Assembly: GCA_937872925.1 (NCBI GenBank)
Contig: CALMUT010000170.1
Location: 1 to 56,436 of the forward strand
Direction: 5' to 3'
DNA: 56,436 nucleotides
From: an uncultured Myxococcales bacterium
GTDB lineage: Bacteria; Myxococcota_A; Polyangia; Polyangiales; Polyangiaceae
Shown here: positions 7,861 to 16,684 of the stretch, piece after piece
How the letters are laid out: each line of letters begins with the position of its first letter
Position numbering within the stretch: position 1 is the stretch's first letter
Program-made: the position numbers and the translations under genes
The notes under the pieces: model-generated
Database searches by the model: none
Told to the model about the DNA's origin: nothing
What the model saw: the letters and a program-made list of their open reading frames with translations, nothing else

Positions 7861-8725
7861 GATCTGAAACCACGTTAGAGAACCGGCGATAGACGAACGA
7901 GCCCAGAAGCAGGATGCCCAGGCTCACGAGGAGTGCGGGCCAGAAAGCGCGCGCCGGGGGAAACGAGCCGTCGAGAATGATCACGCGCACGCAGTAGATC
8001 AACGAGGCCATGGGATTGAGCAGCATCCAGTACTGGTACTCCTCGGGAACCTTGTGCAGCGGGTAGATGATCGGAGTTGCCCAAAACAGCACCAGCAAGA
8101 AGGAGTTCACGATGTAGCCGACGTCTCGGTAGACGACATTCAGAATGCTCGTCAGCAGCGTTACACCAAGCCCCAAACAAACAAGGATCGCGATCACCAC
8201 CGGCAACGCCAGCATGGCCAAAGACACCTGGAACGCTTCCGGATAGAACGCGATCAAGGGCAGGAGCGACAGTGACGCGAAGCCGAGATTGAAAATGTGG
8301 GAGGACACCGTGCCAGCCGCGACCACATAGGCGGGCACGCTGGTTCGCTTGATGACGGCAGCGTGGTGAAGCAGGCAGGTCGTGCCATCAGTCCAAGCGT
8401 GGGAGAGGAAGTGCCAAGGCACGAGGCCCAGTAGCAAGAACACCGGATAGGCTTTGACGTCCGGAGGGAAGATGAGGCCAAAGAAGACGCTCATTACGAT
8501 CATCAGGATCGTCGGGTTTGCCACGGGCCAGAGCAGACCCAGAGCCTGGGCACGGTAGGTCGCTCGAAAGCGGCTCAGCGTGAAGACAAAAAAGGCATGC
8601 CGGTGTTCGCTGAGCTGAATGATCAAATGCCGCAGACGCCCGAGGCGCAGGGGCCGGCCATCAGCGCTGCCCAAGAAGGTGCCGCTGGCTGTCCGATGGC
8701 GAAAGACCTCATCCCCTTGGCGCAT
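7853..8725 (-). CDS. wzm: ABC-2 type polysaccharide/polyol export permease (Wzm type)
   Basis: Inner-membrane permease partner of the ATPase at 7108. About 290 residues. A polar N-terminus is followed by FTLSRFRATYRAQALGLLWPVANPTI, the amphipathic pre-TM1 motif of ABC-2 exporters. Six hydrophobic segments follow, with NVVYRDVGYI and ATPIIYPLHKVPEEYQYWMLLNPM, both family hallmarks. ATG 8725 is preferred because GGGGTGGAA precedes it and it leaves a 129-bp divergent promoter region. ATG 8827 is in frame but would leave only 27 bp to the divergent start at 8855. No Wzx/Wzy genes are seen, so the ABC-dependent export route is the likely one. Confidence 0.88.
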   Translation of the reverse strand: MRQGDEVFRHRTASGTFLGSADGRPLRLGRLRHLIIQLSEHRHAFFVFTLSRFRATYRAQALGLLWPVANPTILMIVMSVFFGLIFPPDVKAYPVFLLLGLVPWHFLSHAWTDGTTCLLHHAAVIKRTSVPAYVVAAGTVSSHIFNLGFASLSLLPLIAFYPEAFQVSLAMLALPVVIAILVCLGLGVTLLTSILNVVYRDVGYIVNSFLLVLFWATPIIYPLHKVPEEYQYWMLLNPMASLIYCVRVIILDGSFPPARAFWPALLVSLGILLLGSFVYRRFSNVVSDHV

Positions 8726-8854
8726 TTCCACCCCGTGATATGCCGTCTCACCGACTAAGACTCCAGGGAAACTGTCGCCAGGCAGGACAACCCCGAGCCA
8801 AACCGGCGATCCGGCGGCCCGTGGCATGCGCAGCCCGTGTAAACTCGGCGGACC

Positions 8855-9589
8855 GTGGTTCGTGTCCTCATTACTGGTGCCAGCGGGACCCTGGGCCGAC
8901 ACCTGGTTGCTAGCCGCGGCCTCGCCAGCCACGACCTGCACTGCCCGAACTCGACGGATCTGGATGTCACCGACGCGCGGTCCGTGGATGCCACGCTCTG
9001 CGCCATCGCTCCCTCCGTCGTGATCCATTGCGCGGCACGGATCCGAACGCGGGGCACAGACACCGCTGATGAACGCCGTGCGATGAGTCGTGTCAACGTG
9101 CTTGGCACGGGCAGCCTCGCGGAGACCGCCGCCAAGGTTGGCGCGCGCTTCGTCTATGTTTCGACGGATTTCGTTTTTGACGGCAGCAGGTCCGGAGGCA
9201 TGTACACGGAAGACGACTTGCCCTGCCCCCTTGGCTACTATCCGTTGACGAAGTTCGCGGGCGAGGGGCTGGTCCGCGTCCACCCCAATTCCCTGATCGC
9301 CCGCCTGAGCTTCAACGAGACCTGGCCCTACCCCAAGGCTTTCACGGACCGGTTCACATCGAAACTGCCAGCGGCACAGGCAGCGGCGCAGCTGGCCGAA
9401 GCGGCTCTGTCGGAGCTGTGCGGCGTGGTGCACCTCGGAGGGCCTCGACAGAGCTACTATGACTTTGCCCGGGCATTGGGGGCGGATGTCGAAGCAATGA
9501 CGATGGCGGACGTGGACTCCACCGACCCACTTCCCGTGGATACTTCGCTCAACAGCGGGCGCTGGCGTGACTACCGACGGAAAAAGTAG
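8855..9589 (+). CDS. RmlD-like NAD(P)-dependent sugar reductase (extended SDR)
   Basis: Short-chain dehydrogenase/reductase of the RmlD/dTDP-4-dehydrorhamnose reductase group. 244 residues with the N-terminal nucleotide-binding motif TGASGTLGRH, the conserved VSTDFVFDG strand-helix and the catalytic YYPLTK (Y-x3-K). It is shorter than typical RmlD (about 290), and the C-terminal substrate domain looks trimmed. GTG start at 8855; a start further upstream would run into the wzm start region. Likely produces a deoxysugar nucleotide for the glycan pathway. Exact substrate cannot be read from sequence. Confidence 0.85.
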   Translation: MVRVLITGASGTLGRHLVASRGLASHDLHCPNSTDLDVTDARSVDATLCAIAPSVVIHCAARIRTRGTDTADERRAMSRVNVLGTGSLAETAAKVGARFVYVSTDFVFDGSRSGGMYTEDDLPCPLGYYPLTKFAGEGLVRVHPNSLIARLSFNETWPYPKAFTDRFTSKLPAAQAAAQLAEAALSELCGVVHLGGPRQSYYDFARALGADVEAMTMADVDSTDPLPVDTSLNSGRWRDYRRKK

Positions 9590-10577
9590 CGACTTGCCCC
9601 CGGAGATGCAGCAGCTTCCGGCCTCGCGACGCTTGCGCGTGCACGCGCTCGCAGCGCTCCAGCGCTATTTGTCCCCCCATCGCGGCCGAGTGGGGCAGGC
9701 CAGAGACAACTTGCCAAGGGCCCTCTCGGTCCCGCTGCGACGCGCACTCGCGCCCCTTCGAATCACACCACTTAGCTTCGACGCAGACGTGCCCCTGGAC
9801 GCGCACTTCGAGCCAAGCGCGACTCAGCGGCTGAGGCGTTCCGTCAGTATTCTGGTTCCAGTGTATGGCAACCCGGCGCTGACCCTGCGCTGCCTACGAT
9901 CCGTCGTTGCCCACACGCCGTCGGAAGCAGAAATAGTGGTCGTCGACGATGCCTCGCCCGATGATACCTACGAGAAGCTCGCGCCCTTCGCCAGCGCGCA
10001 CGGCGTCATCTTAGAGCGAAGCGACCGCAATGTCGGCTTCCCTGCGACAGTCAACACCGCCGCGCGACAGGCTCGCGGAGAGCTATTGCTGATCCTAAAC
10101 AGTGACGTCGTGGTCACTCCGGGGTGGCTGACCGGATTGTGTGACGCACTGGATCGCGAACCTAGCGTGGGCCTGGTTGGCCCGCTCGGCAATGACACCG
10201 GGGACGTGGCAACATTTCCGGCGAGCTATCACACCGCGGAGGAGCTGGACCACCTGGCCCGCACACTGCAGAGCCGGGGCACACGGCGTGTGGAGAAGCT
10301 CTCGCTGTTTTGCGCTCTGATCGAACGTCGGGTATTCGAGCAAGTGGGCGGCATCGACGAGCGCTATGGCCGCGGCATGTTCGAAGATGACGATTTGTGC
10401 ATGGCTCTGCGTGGCCGTGGCCTCGCGACACTGCTGTGCGAAAACGTCTTTGTGCACCACAGCGCGGGAAGTTCATTCCGGCGGCTCTCAGCCCTGGAGT
10501 ACCTGGCCCGTTTCGAAGTGAACCGCCGGCGCTTCGAATCGAAGTGGACGGTACGTTGGCGGGCGCACGCGACTTAG
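9567..10577 (+). CDS. family 2 glycosyltransferase (GT-A fold)
   Basis: Transfers a sugar from a nucleotide donor to the growing glycan at the cytoplasmic membrane face. 336 residues. About 90 N-terminal residues precede the GT2 core: SILVPVYGNPALTLRCLRSV, VVDDASPDDT, the donor/metal motif LILNSDVVVTPGW and a late MFEDDDLCMALRGRG acidic motif, which together resemble rhamnosyl-transferase-like WcaA/RfbF enzymes. The GTG at 9567 overlaps the RmlD-like gene by 23 bp; ATG 9606 is an alternative start. It converges on the GT2 gene ending at 10610. Confidence 0.9.
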   Translation: MTTDGKSSDLPPEMQQLPASRRLRVHALAALQRYLSPHRGRVGQARDNLPRALSVPLRRALAPLRITPLSFDADVPLDAHFEPSATQRLRRSVSILVPVYGNPALTLRCLRSVVAHTPSEAEIVVVDDASPDDTYEKLAPFASAHGVILERSDRNVGFPATVNTAARQARGELLLILNSDVVVTPGWLTGLCDALDREPSVGLVGPLGNDTGDVATFPASYHTAEELDHLARTLQSRGTRRVEKLSLFCALIERRVFEQVGGIDERYGRGMFEDDDLCMALRGRGLATLLCENVFVHHSAGSSFRRLSALEYLARFEVNRRRFESKWTVRWRAHAT

Positions 10578-10609
10578 AGCCGGCCTCGAAGCCCCAGGCG
10601 GCGCACGCT

Positions 10610-12067
10610 TCAGTTGCTGCGTATCCGCGCCCAGAGGGACGCTGCGCCGACCCAGCCGAATGCAACAGAGACGGCGGCAAAGAACACGCCGTATGCGACA
10701 TACCCGGCCTGCAACGCAAGCATGGCGAAGTAGGCATGCGCACACGCGGTGAGCACTTCCAATACGGAAAGCGCGTCTACGGGCGCGTGGTACACCGGCC
10801 CCGCCCGCGGCTTTTCGGCATCGCCGGACTTCGGTGTGCGCACGAAGGCGCCGCCGCGCCCAGCCAGACCCCGCAACATCGCAGCGGTGTAAACAAAGGA
10901 CAGGCCGATCGCCAATAGGATCACCAGCGGGACGAGCACCACGTCCTTGTGGTTCGTCCGAACCTGAGCCAGCGCACGGGCGTAAAACACAAACGCCGAA
11001 ACTCCAACCAGACCGACGACCCCCACGTTGGCGGCTACACCATAGTCGACCAAAAATGGCATCCCAAACAGTGTCGTGAAGGGGGTGGTCAAGCACGCCA
11101 GAAGGATGAGCGGATCAATCGAGTGACGCCCAAGATGCATGAACATCATCAGCTTGGCACGCACGGGCAAATCCGATCGCAGGATGGGCGCCGAGAGCGT
11201 ACGCAACATCTGTGCGCTTCCGAGGGCCCAGCGGCGCTGCTGAGCACGAAACGCTGCCATGTCCGTTGGGATCTCCGTCGGCACCGCGTAGTTGCGCAGA
11301 TGCTGCACGCGGTACCCGGCAATATAGGCACGGAACGACAAGTCCGCGTCCTCGGCTAGGATCTGCGGACTCCACTCGCCGACTTCTTGCACCACGGCGC
11401 GCCGCCAAACCCCATTCGTGCCGTTGAACTGCAACGGCAAGCCCTGGGCGGCCCGGCTGAACTGATCGACGGCGAACAATCCATCGAGCACCAGCGCTTG
11501 AACCCGCGTCAGGATGGAAAGGTTCCGGTTCAAAAATGACCAGCGGACCTGTACGCACGCCACCTTCGGGTCGGCAAACCAGGGAATGGTCTTCTTCAAG
11601 AAGTCCTCCGGCGGCACGCAATCCGAATCGAACATGGCGACGAACTCACCGGTTGCCGTGGGCAGTGCTGCGTTCAGCGCGCCGGCCTTATACCCGGTGG
11701 GGCGGCTGCGGTGCAGGTGCTCGATGTTCTGTCCGGCCCGCCGAAGCCCGGCGCACAGCTCGGCCGCTCGTTCACGCGTTGCATCCGTTGAGTCATCCAA
11801 AAGCTGGATCTGCAACTTCTCGTTCGGGTAGGACAGCGCCGCAGCGGCACGCACGACGCGCTCGACCACGTAGTATTCGTTACGCACGGGGATCTGCACG
11901 GTGACGCTCGGCCAGACTTGTGGATCTGCTGGCGGCGACGGGTCCTGAGTGCGCGAGCTCGTCCATGCTGCCCGCACGAAGTGAGAGCTAAGCACCACGA
12001 GCATGGCACGCAGCGCCAACCGCAAGGTCTCGAATACCCACAACAGCGCGACCGACAGCCCGCTCAC
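10610..12067 (-). CDS. cellulose-synthase-like processive family 2 glycosyltransferase
   Basis: 485-residue membrane glycosyltransferase. It has an N-terminal hydrophobic segment, GT2 core VTVQIPVRNEYYVVERVVRAA, LLDDSTDAT, MFDSDCVPPEDF (DxD), AEDADLSFRAY and the QxxRW-type motif QQRRWALGSAQ, then several C-terminal membrane helices. This matches CESA/glucomannan-synthase-like enzymes (beta-linked polymer synthesis). The GTG start overlaps the stop of the upstream TPR gene (GTGA), making it the last gene of the - strand operon 18751-10610. No PilZ domain is visible. Confidence 0.92.
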   Translation of the reverse strand: MSGLSVALLWVFETLRLALRAMLVVLSSHFVRAAWTSSRTQDPSPPADPQVWPSVTVQIPVRNEYYVVERVVRAAAALSYPNEKLQIQLLDDSTDATRERAAELCAGLRRAGQNIEHLHRSRPTGYKAGALNAALPTATGEFVAMFDSDCVPPEDFLKKTIPWFADPKVACVQVRWSFLNRNLSILTRVQALVLDGLFAVDQFSRAAQGLPLQFNGTNGVWRRAVVQEVGEWSPQILAEDADLSFRAYIAGYRVQHLRNYAVPTEIPTDMAAFRAQQRRWALGSAQMLRTLSAPILRSDLPVRAKLMMFMHLGRHSIDPLILLACLTTPFTTLFGMPFLVDYGVAANVGVVGLVGVSAFVFYARALAQVRTNHKDVVLVPLVILLAIGLSFVYTAAMLRGLAGRGGAFVRTPKSGDAEKPRAGPVYHAPVDALSVLEVLTACAHAYFAMLALQAGYVAYGVFFAAVSVAFGWVGAASLWARIRSN

Positions 12068-13860
12068 GGTCGCCCCTTCTTCGCACTGGAAGCAGCGGCT
12101 AGAGCCTCCGCGGCGGCTCCAATCGCCCCGTTCGCCGGGTAGTCTTTGCGCTCCCGTGCGAGCACGCGCTCGAGATCGGAAGCACGCCTGTCTCGGAGCA
12201 GCAGCGGAGCAAGCCTGCGCAGCATGCGCTCCCGCAGACCCAGCTCGCCCGCGATGCTCGGTTGAGAAAGCCCAGCAAGATAGTGATCCACGGCTGCGGT
12301 TCGGCGATTGAGTCGCTCGGACAAGCTGCCAAGATTGTAATGTGCGGCAATCAGAGTCGGATCGAGGCGAACGGCTTCGAGCAAGCTCTTTTGGGCTTCG
12401 GCAAACTGCGAACGATCGAGCAGCGCCGCCCCTAGGTTCTGATGTGCCCGTGCCGAGTTGGGTGCCCAGCGCAAGGCGTGTGAGAATAGCGCGACGTCAT
12501 CGCGCCAGCGTTGCACCGACGAAACACCTAGCGCGAGAAACATGCCAAGCCACACCACAAACACGGGCAACCCGATGTCGCGAACGTCGCGTCCGGCTGC
12601 GCGGGGCAATGCCTCGAGAGTGAGGTAGGCCAGCGCCCAGCAGGCGCCAACCGCCGGCAGGTAAAGAAAACGATCCGCGAGCGGGTTGATCAAGAGCGGG
12701 GGAACCAGCACGGGAAGAGTGGCGATGAACGCAAAAAGTACCGAAACGAAAGCGACCGGCGCGGACCTTCGCATGCGGGCGGCCCCGAATGCCACGCCGA
12801 ACAGCACGACGACTGCGCCGAGCCAAGCCCAGACGGAACGGAACGGACCCAAATCGTATTCGCTGGACGTCGGATATCCGAACGCCAGCTGAACCGAGCG
12901 AAATGCTTCCACGGGGACGGCGTGGTGGACCCCAAGCGCCGTGTGCACATGGCGCCCGGGCACGTCCGGCTTGCGGGCCGCGCGGTAGGCAGCATCCGCA
13001 AGCGCCAGCGCGTGCGTCGCCGCGACCATTGGTCCAACGCGCGGGACTGCCGCCTGCCGCAGCGGGGACGCTCCGGCTTCGCGTTTCAGACCGGGGGTGC
13101 CCAAGTGCAGCTGCAGGGCACCCCAACAAGCCAACACCACGCCCGCGCCCCCCGCCAGCATCAACACACCGCGACGCCTCGTCGCGCGGCGCCAGTCGTG
13201 GAGCACGAGGACCAGCGCGGCGCAAAGTAGCGGCACGATGACCGCGACCTCTTTCGAGAGCAGTGCAACAGTGAAACTGCCCACGGCGGCGACGGCGGCG
13301 CCAACGTGGCCCGCCAGCGCGCGCTTCGCCCATAGCAGCGCCGCAAGCGAGAATACTGTGGCGAGCACATCTTCGCGATTGCTGATGCCAGCGACGGCTT
13401 CGGCAAGGGCGGGATGGACTGCAAAGAGTAGCCCGGCACCCAATGCCACCCCGGCGCTCAGACCGACCGCGCGACCCAGCTTCGCAACGAGCACTGTCGC
13501 GAGTCCATGCCACAGCACGCTCTGCAAATGCGCCACCCCTGGGCTGGGCCCTCCAATGGCTCGGTCCAGAAAATGCGAGATGAGCAGAACCGGTCTCGTC
13601 TGGTCGGGAACTTCAAGCTGGAAGTACTGCGTGAAAAGCCTGCGCAAATTGGACGGGTCCGCTAAGAACGCGTTGCGCACCACGTGAGAATGATCGTCGT
13701 AGCAATGCTCAAAATTCAGAGTGCGCAGGTACGGCACGATGGCGACGAGCAGCAGCAGCAGTAGGAACTTTGGCGACAGCCAAGCCCGAGCAGGCGGCCG
13801 CACAGACTTGCGGTTCTTGCCGCGCTTGCCCAGGCGCTCCCCCTTCGTTTTCTGCGTCAT
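12064..13860 (-). CDS. multi-spanning membrane protein with C-terminal TPR (TMTC/GT-C-like)
   Basis: 598 residues from ATG 13860. A basic N-terminus (MTQKTKGERLGKRGKNRK) is followed by TM1 and an external acidic motif in FEHCYDDHSHVVRNAFL, the DD loop expected in GT-C/TMTC-like transferases. About ten hydrophobic segments follow, then a cytoplasmic or periplasmic tail with TPR units (RAHQNLGAALLDRSQFAEAQ, AAHYNLGSLSERLNRRTAAV). TMTC-type proteins in myxobacteria are assumed to use lipid-linked sugars. The start codon overlaps the stop of the epimerase gene (ATGA) and the stop overlaps the next start (GTGA). Sugar donor and acceptor are not predictable. Confidence 0.8.
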   Translation of the reverse strand: MTQKTKGERLGKRGKNRKSVRPPARAWLSPKFLLLLLLVAIVPYLRTLNFEHCYDDHSHVVRNAFLADPSNLRRLFTQYFQLEVPDQTRPVLLISHFLDRAIGGPSPGVAHLQSVLWHGLATVLVAKLGRAVGLSAGVALGAGLLFAVHPALAEAVAGISNREDVLATVFSLAALLWAKRALAGHVGAAVAAVGSFTVALLSKEVAVIVPLLCAALVLVLHDWRRATRRRGVLMLAGGAGVVLACWGALQLHLGTPGLKREAGASPLRQAAVPRVGPMVAATHALALADAAYRAARKPDVPGRHVHTALGVHHAVPVEAFRSVQLAFGYPTSSEYDLGPFRSVWAWLGAVVVLFGVAFGAARMRRSAPVAFVSVLFAFIATLPVLVPPLLINPLADRFLYLPAVGACWALAYLTLEALPRAAGRDVRDIGLPVFVVWLGMFLALGVSSVQRWRDDVALFSHALRWAPNSARAHQNLGAALLDRSQFAEAQKSLLEAVRLDPTLIAAHYNLGSLSERLNRRTAAVDHYLAGLSQPSIAGELGLRERMLRRLAPLLLRDRRASDLERVLARERKDYPANGAIGAAAEALAAASSAKKGRP

Positions 13861-14822
13861 GCCCGAGCCAAGACCCCGGCGGCACGATACGCGTCGACTG
13901 TCTCCTGCACTCCCGCTTGAAAAGAAATCGGCGCTGTCACTCCGAAGCCGGCAAGCCTGCGCGTGTCGAGGGCAAAGTCCGCGGTAAGCGTGCGCAGCCG
14001 ACGCAACGTGAGGGGCGCGCCGGGACCCAGGCTGGTCTGCATGCCCCACGCGAGTGTCTTGGCCAGGGCAAGGGGCACGCGAGGCAGCAGCCCACGTTTT
14101 CCGAGAGCCGCGCGGAGCGTGTCGATGACTTGTCGAAAGGTGACCGGCGTGGCGTCGGCAACGTGCACGATACCGCTTGCGCGGCGCTCGTCGATCAAAC
14201 CGAGGGTCGCGCGCGACAGGTTTTCTACGTGACAGAAGCTCATGCGATTCGCTCCGTCACCGGGAACAAACACGCGGCCGCGCGCGACAGCGCGAGCCAG
14301 CGACAGAAAGTTACGCCGCTCGTCGGGCCCGTAAACCGTAGGCGGACGCACAATGACGAGGCGCATCGAGCCCAGGTCCTCCGCCTGCAGCGCGATCTCC
14401 GCATCCCTTTTTGCGCGCCCGTAGAACGTAGTGGGCGCGCATGCGGCGTCCTCCCGAACCAAGCCCGCCTGAGCCTGAAAACCGATCGCCGAGATGCTGC
14501 TGAGGAAGACGAAAGTGCGTACCCCTTGCGCCGCCGCGGCCCGCGCCAGCTCGACGGTTGCGCGATGATTGATGCGGTCCGCGGCCGCGGCGTTGTCCAC
14601 GGGGTCAAGGAGCGCCGCAGAGTGGACCACATGCTCCGCAGCCCGCAGTGCCGGCAAAAGCGGCGATAGCTCCGAGATGTCCCCCGCCACGACGGTTGCC
14701 CCCCGCACTTGCACCGGCGATCGATGCTCTAGAGCGGTCACCCAATGGCCGGCGGCCATCAGATCCAGCACCAGCTGCTTTCCGATGAAGCCCGCGCCCC
14801 CGGTGACAAACACAGCACTCAT
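13857..14822 (-). CDS. NAD-dependent epimerase/dehydratase (extended SDR)
   Basis: 321 residues with N-terminal TGGAGFIGKQL (Rossmann GxxGxxG), FLSSISAIG and the active-site Y-x3-K in FYGRAKRDAE. A conserved RPPTVYGPDERRN loop follows. The sequence resembles the NDP-sugar epimerase / 3-beta-hydroxysteroid dehydrogenase-like branch. ATGA overlaps on both sides couple it to the nucleotidyltransferase upstream and the TPR membrane protein downstream, which argues for a role with NDP- or lipid-linked sugars. Confidence 0.87.
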   Translation of the reverse strand: MSAVFVTGGAGFIGKQLVLDLMAAGHWVTALEHRSPVQVRGATVVAGDISELSPLLPALRAAEHVVHSAALLDPVDNAAAADRINHRATVELARAAAAQGVRTFVFLSSISAIGFQAQAGLVREDAACAPTTFYGRAKRDAEIALQAEDLGSMRLVIVRPPTVYGPDERRNFLSLARAVARGRVFVPGDGANRMSFCHVENLSRATLGLIDERRASGIVHVADATPVTFRQVIDTLRAALGKRGLLPRVPLALAKTLAWGMQTSLGPGAPLTLRRLRTLTADFALDTRRLAGFGVTAPISFQAGVQETVDAYRAAGVLARA

Positions 14823-15523
14823 GACGAGAACAGCGTATTCGCCTCGCGATATGCCTCTAGAGTCCCGGCGTCGATCCAGCGCCCGCCGAGCAATCGCCAG
14901 CGCAAAGCGCCGTGTTGCAAGTAGGCGTTATTCACATCGGTGATTTCGAGTTCCCCGCGAGGGGAGGGTCTCAATCCCCGCAGATGCTCCGACAACCCCG
15001 CGTCGTACATGTAGATCCCGGTCACTGCCATATTCCCTACGTCTGTCGTCGGCTTTTCTACGACTTCGGCCACGCGCCCGCCATCCAGACGAGCCACGCC
15101 ATATCGCTCTGGATCCGGCACCTCGCGCAGCAATAGCAATGCTCCCCCGTCGCTGTGGTGGGCGTCCACGTACTCGCGAAGTGGTGCGTCGAATACATTG
15201 TCCCCAAGGATCACGCAAAGCGCTTCCCTCCCCACGGCCCGTGCGGCCTGGGCCAGCGCATCGGCGATCCCCCGGGGTTCGTCTTGCACGCAGTAGCAAA
15301 TCTGCGCGCCAAAACTGCCCCCGCTCCCAAGCGCGGCGCTGATGGCTGCTACCCCCGGAGCGCTCGAAACGATCACGACGTCTTTCAAACCGGCTTCGCA
15401 TAAGCGCTGCAGCGGGTAGTGGATCATCGGCCGCGCGCCGACGGGCAGCAGATGTTTGTTGACACCGTCCGTGAGGGGCGAGAGCCGAGTGCCAAGCCCG
15501 CCCGCCAAGATGACACCCTTCAT
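14819..15523 (-). CDS. RmlA-like sugar-1-phosphate nucleotidyltransferase
   Basis: Makes an NDP-sugar from sugar-1-phosphate and NTP. 234 residues with the signature GGLGTRLSPLTDGVNKHLLPV (pyrophosphorylase motif and catalytic Lys), CVQDEPRGIADALAQA, LGDNVF and EKPTT, all typical of glucose-1-phosphate thymidylyltransferases. It is shorter than RmlA (about 290), lacking the C-terminal helical part, as in short RfbA2/RmlA2 forms. Its partner enzymes are probably the SDRs at 13857 and 8855. Confidence 0.9.
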   Translation of the reverse strand: MKGVILAGGLGTRLSPLTDGVNKHLLPVGARPMIHYPLQRLCEAGLKDVVIVSSAPGVAAISAALGSGGSFGAQICYCVQDEPRGIADALAQAARAVGREALCVILGDNVFDAPLREYVDAHHSDGGALLLLREVPDPERYGVARLDGGRVAEVVEKPTTDVGNMAVTGIYMYDAGLSEHLRGLRPSPRGELEITDVNNAYLQHGALRWRLLGGRWIDAGTLEAYREANTLFSS

Positions 15524-15550
15524 CTCTGCAGAGTAGACGTCCCGGCGCGT

Positions 15551-16675
15551 TCAACCAAGCGCGTAGTTTGCAGCCAGCCTAGGCAGCGTGGACCACGAAA
15601 GTAGGGAGTTGATGTACGCCGTATTGGACAGCTCGCAAGTGCACAACTCGCCACGGACCAACTTCCGCACTTGCTGGGCACGCGGGCCCCGCCACAGCGC
15701 AGGAAAATCCAATGCGAAGTCCCGCACGTTGCCCATATTGTCGGCGCGAGCCGTGTTCGACCACACGTCCCCCTTGGGCATGACGGTGCAGGTGGCGAAG
15801 CCTGCATAGCAGCGGTGAGCGGGCGCTTGCCACAACCCGCGCGCCGCCGCCGCATAGTACTGCGTGCGAAATGCCCGCACGAATCGCGGGATACCCGGTG
15901 CGCGGTGCCTGCGCGCTCGTGCAACAAAGCTCTGAAGGCCGTCCGCGAGCGCCTGGGTCTCGCCACGCAAGTCTTGCCCCTCGTTGTAGTACTCCGGTCG
16001 CTGCTGGGCGATCTCCACGACATACGAATCGGGGCGAAGGACTTCGAACACGAAGTCGAACAGTTCCTCGCTGCTGCTGACATTGTGGCGAGAGAGCACG
16101 CTGTTGACACCGATCGTCAAGCGCTCGTCCCGCAGCGCGACCAGCTCTCGGTGTACGTGCAGCAGTTTTTCGAAGTTGCCCTCAAATCCGCGCACGCTGT
16201 CGTGCACGGCGCCTACGCCGTCGCAGGACAGATTCACCACCAGACGCGTATCTCCCAAACCCTTCAGGATTGTGCGTATCCCGGCGGTAGTGCGCTCCAC
16301 CAGCGTGGCATTGGTGGGGATCGTGACAACGCGGGGCGCCGCAGCGCGGACGACGGCCCCCAGGATCTGCTCGAAGTCCTTGCGCATGAAGGGTTCGCCG
16401 CCGCTGAACGTCACCCACTGCAACTCGGGTAGTGATCGCGCGAGACTGAGATATTCCGCGAGACTGAGCTCGCCCTCCGCCACCCGAGGATCGTCCAGAT
16501 AGCGCGCCCCAATGTTGCAAGTCTGGCAACGCGAATTGCAGCGGTCGGTCACTACGAAGCTCATCGCCATGGGCGAAAGCACCGGGGCCCCCAAATGCCG
16601 GAATGCCTGGAACGCCGGCCAGCGCAGAGCGAGCCCGACCCCGCGCAATAGCCCCAATGCGACCTTGGAATGCAT
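15551..16675 (-). CDS. radical SAM protein with C-terminal SPASM-like Cys cluster
   Basis: 374 residues. The radical SAM cluster motif CNSRCQTC (Cys 46, 50, 53) sits after a hydrophobic N-terminal ~40 residues, and FSGGEPFMRKDF supplies the GGE SAM-binding motif. The C-terminal third contains CYAGFATCTVMPKGDVWSN and GELCTCELSN, a SPASM/twitch-like set of Cys for auxiliary Fe-S clusters. Such proteins modify peptides or small molecules by radical chemistry. Only 9 bp separate it from the B12-radical SAM gene upstream, so the two probably act on the same pathway. Substrate unknown. Confidence 0.85.
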   Translation of the reverse strand: MHSKVALGLLRGVGLALRWPAFQAFRHLGAPVLSPMAMSFVVTDRCNSRCQTCNIGARYLDDPRVAEGELSLAEYLSLARSLPELQWVTFSGGEPFMRKDFEQILGAVVRAAAPRVVTIPTNATLVERTTAGIRTILKGLGDTRLVVNLSCDGVGAVHDSVRGFEGNFEKLLHVHRELVALRDERLTIGVNSVLSRHNVSSSEELFDFVFEVLRPDSYVVEIAQQRPEYYNEGQDLRGETQALADGLQSFVARARRHRAPGIPRFVRAFRTQYYAAAARGLWQAPAHRCYAGFATCTVMPKGDVWSNTARADNMGNVRDFALDFPALWRGPRAQQVRKLVRGELCTCELSNTAYINSLLSWSTLPRLAANYALG

Positions 16676-16684
16676 GGCACCGCT

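Noticed and set aside
7853..9433. Extended Wzm start at 9433 giving 526 aa
   Set aside because: The extra ~240 residues cover the divergent RmlD-like gene on the other strand and lack family similarity; ATG 8725 fits ABC-2 permease size.
12497..13513. 338-aa - strand ORF inside the TMTC-like gene
   Set aside because: Arg-rich shifted frame; the main frame has TM helices, TPR and coupled neighbours.
12064..14049. 661-aa version of the TMTC-like gene
   Set aside because: The extra N-terminal part lies inside the SDR gene; ATG 13860 overlaps the SDR stop (ATGA) and starts with a basic N-terminus before TM1.
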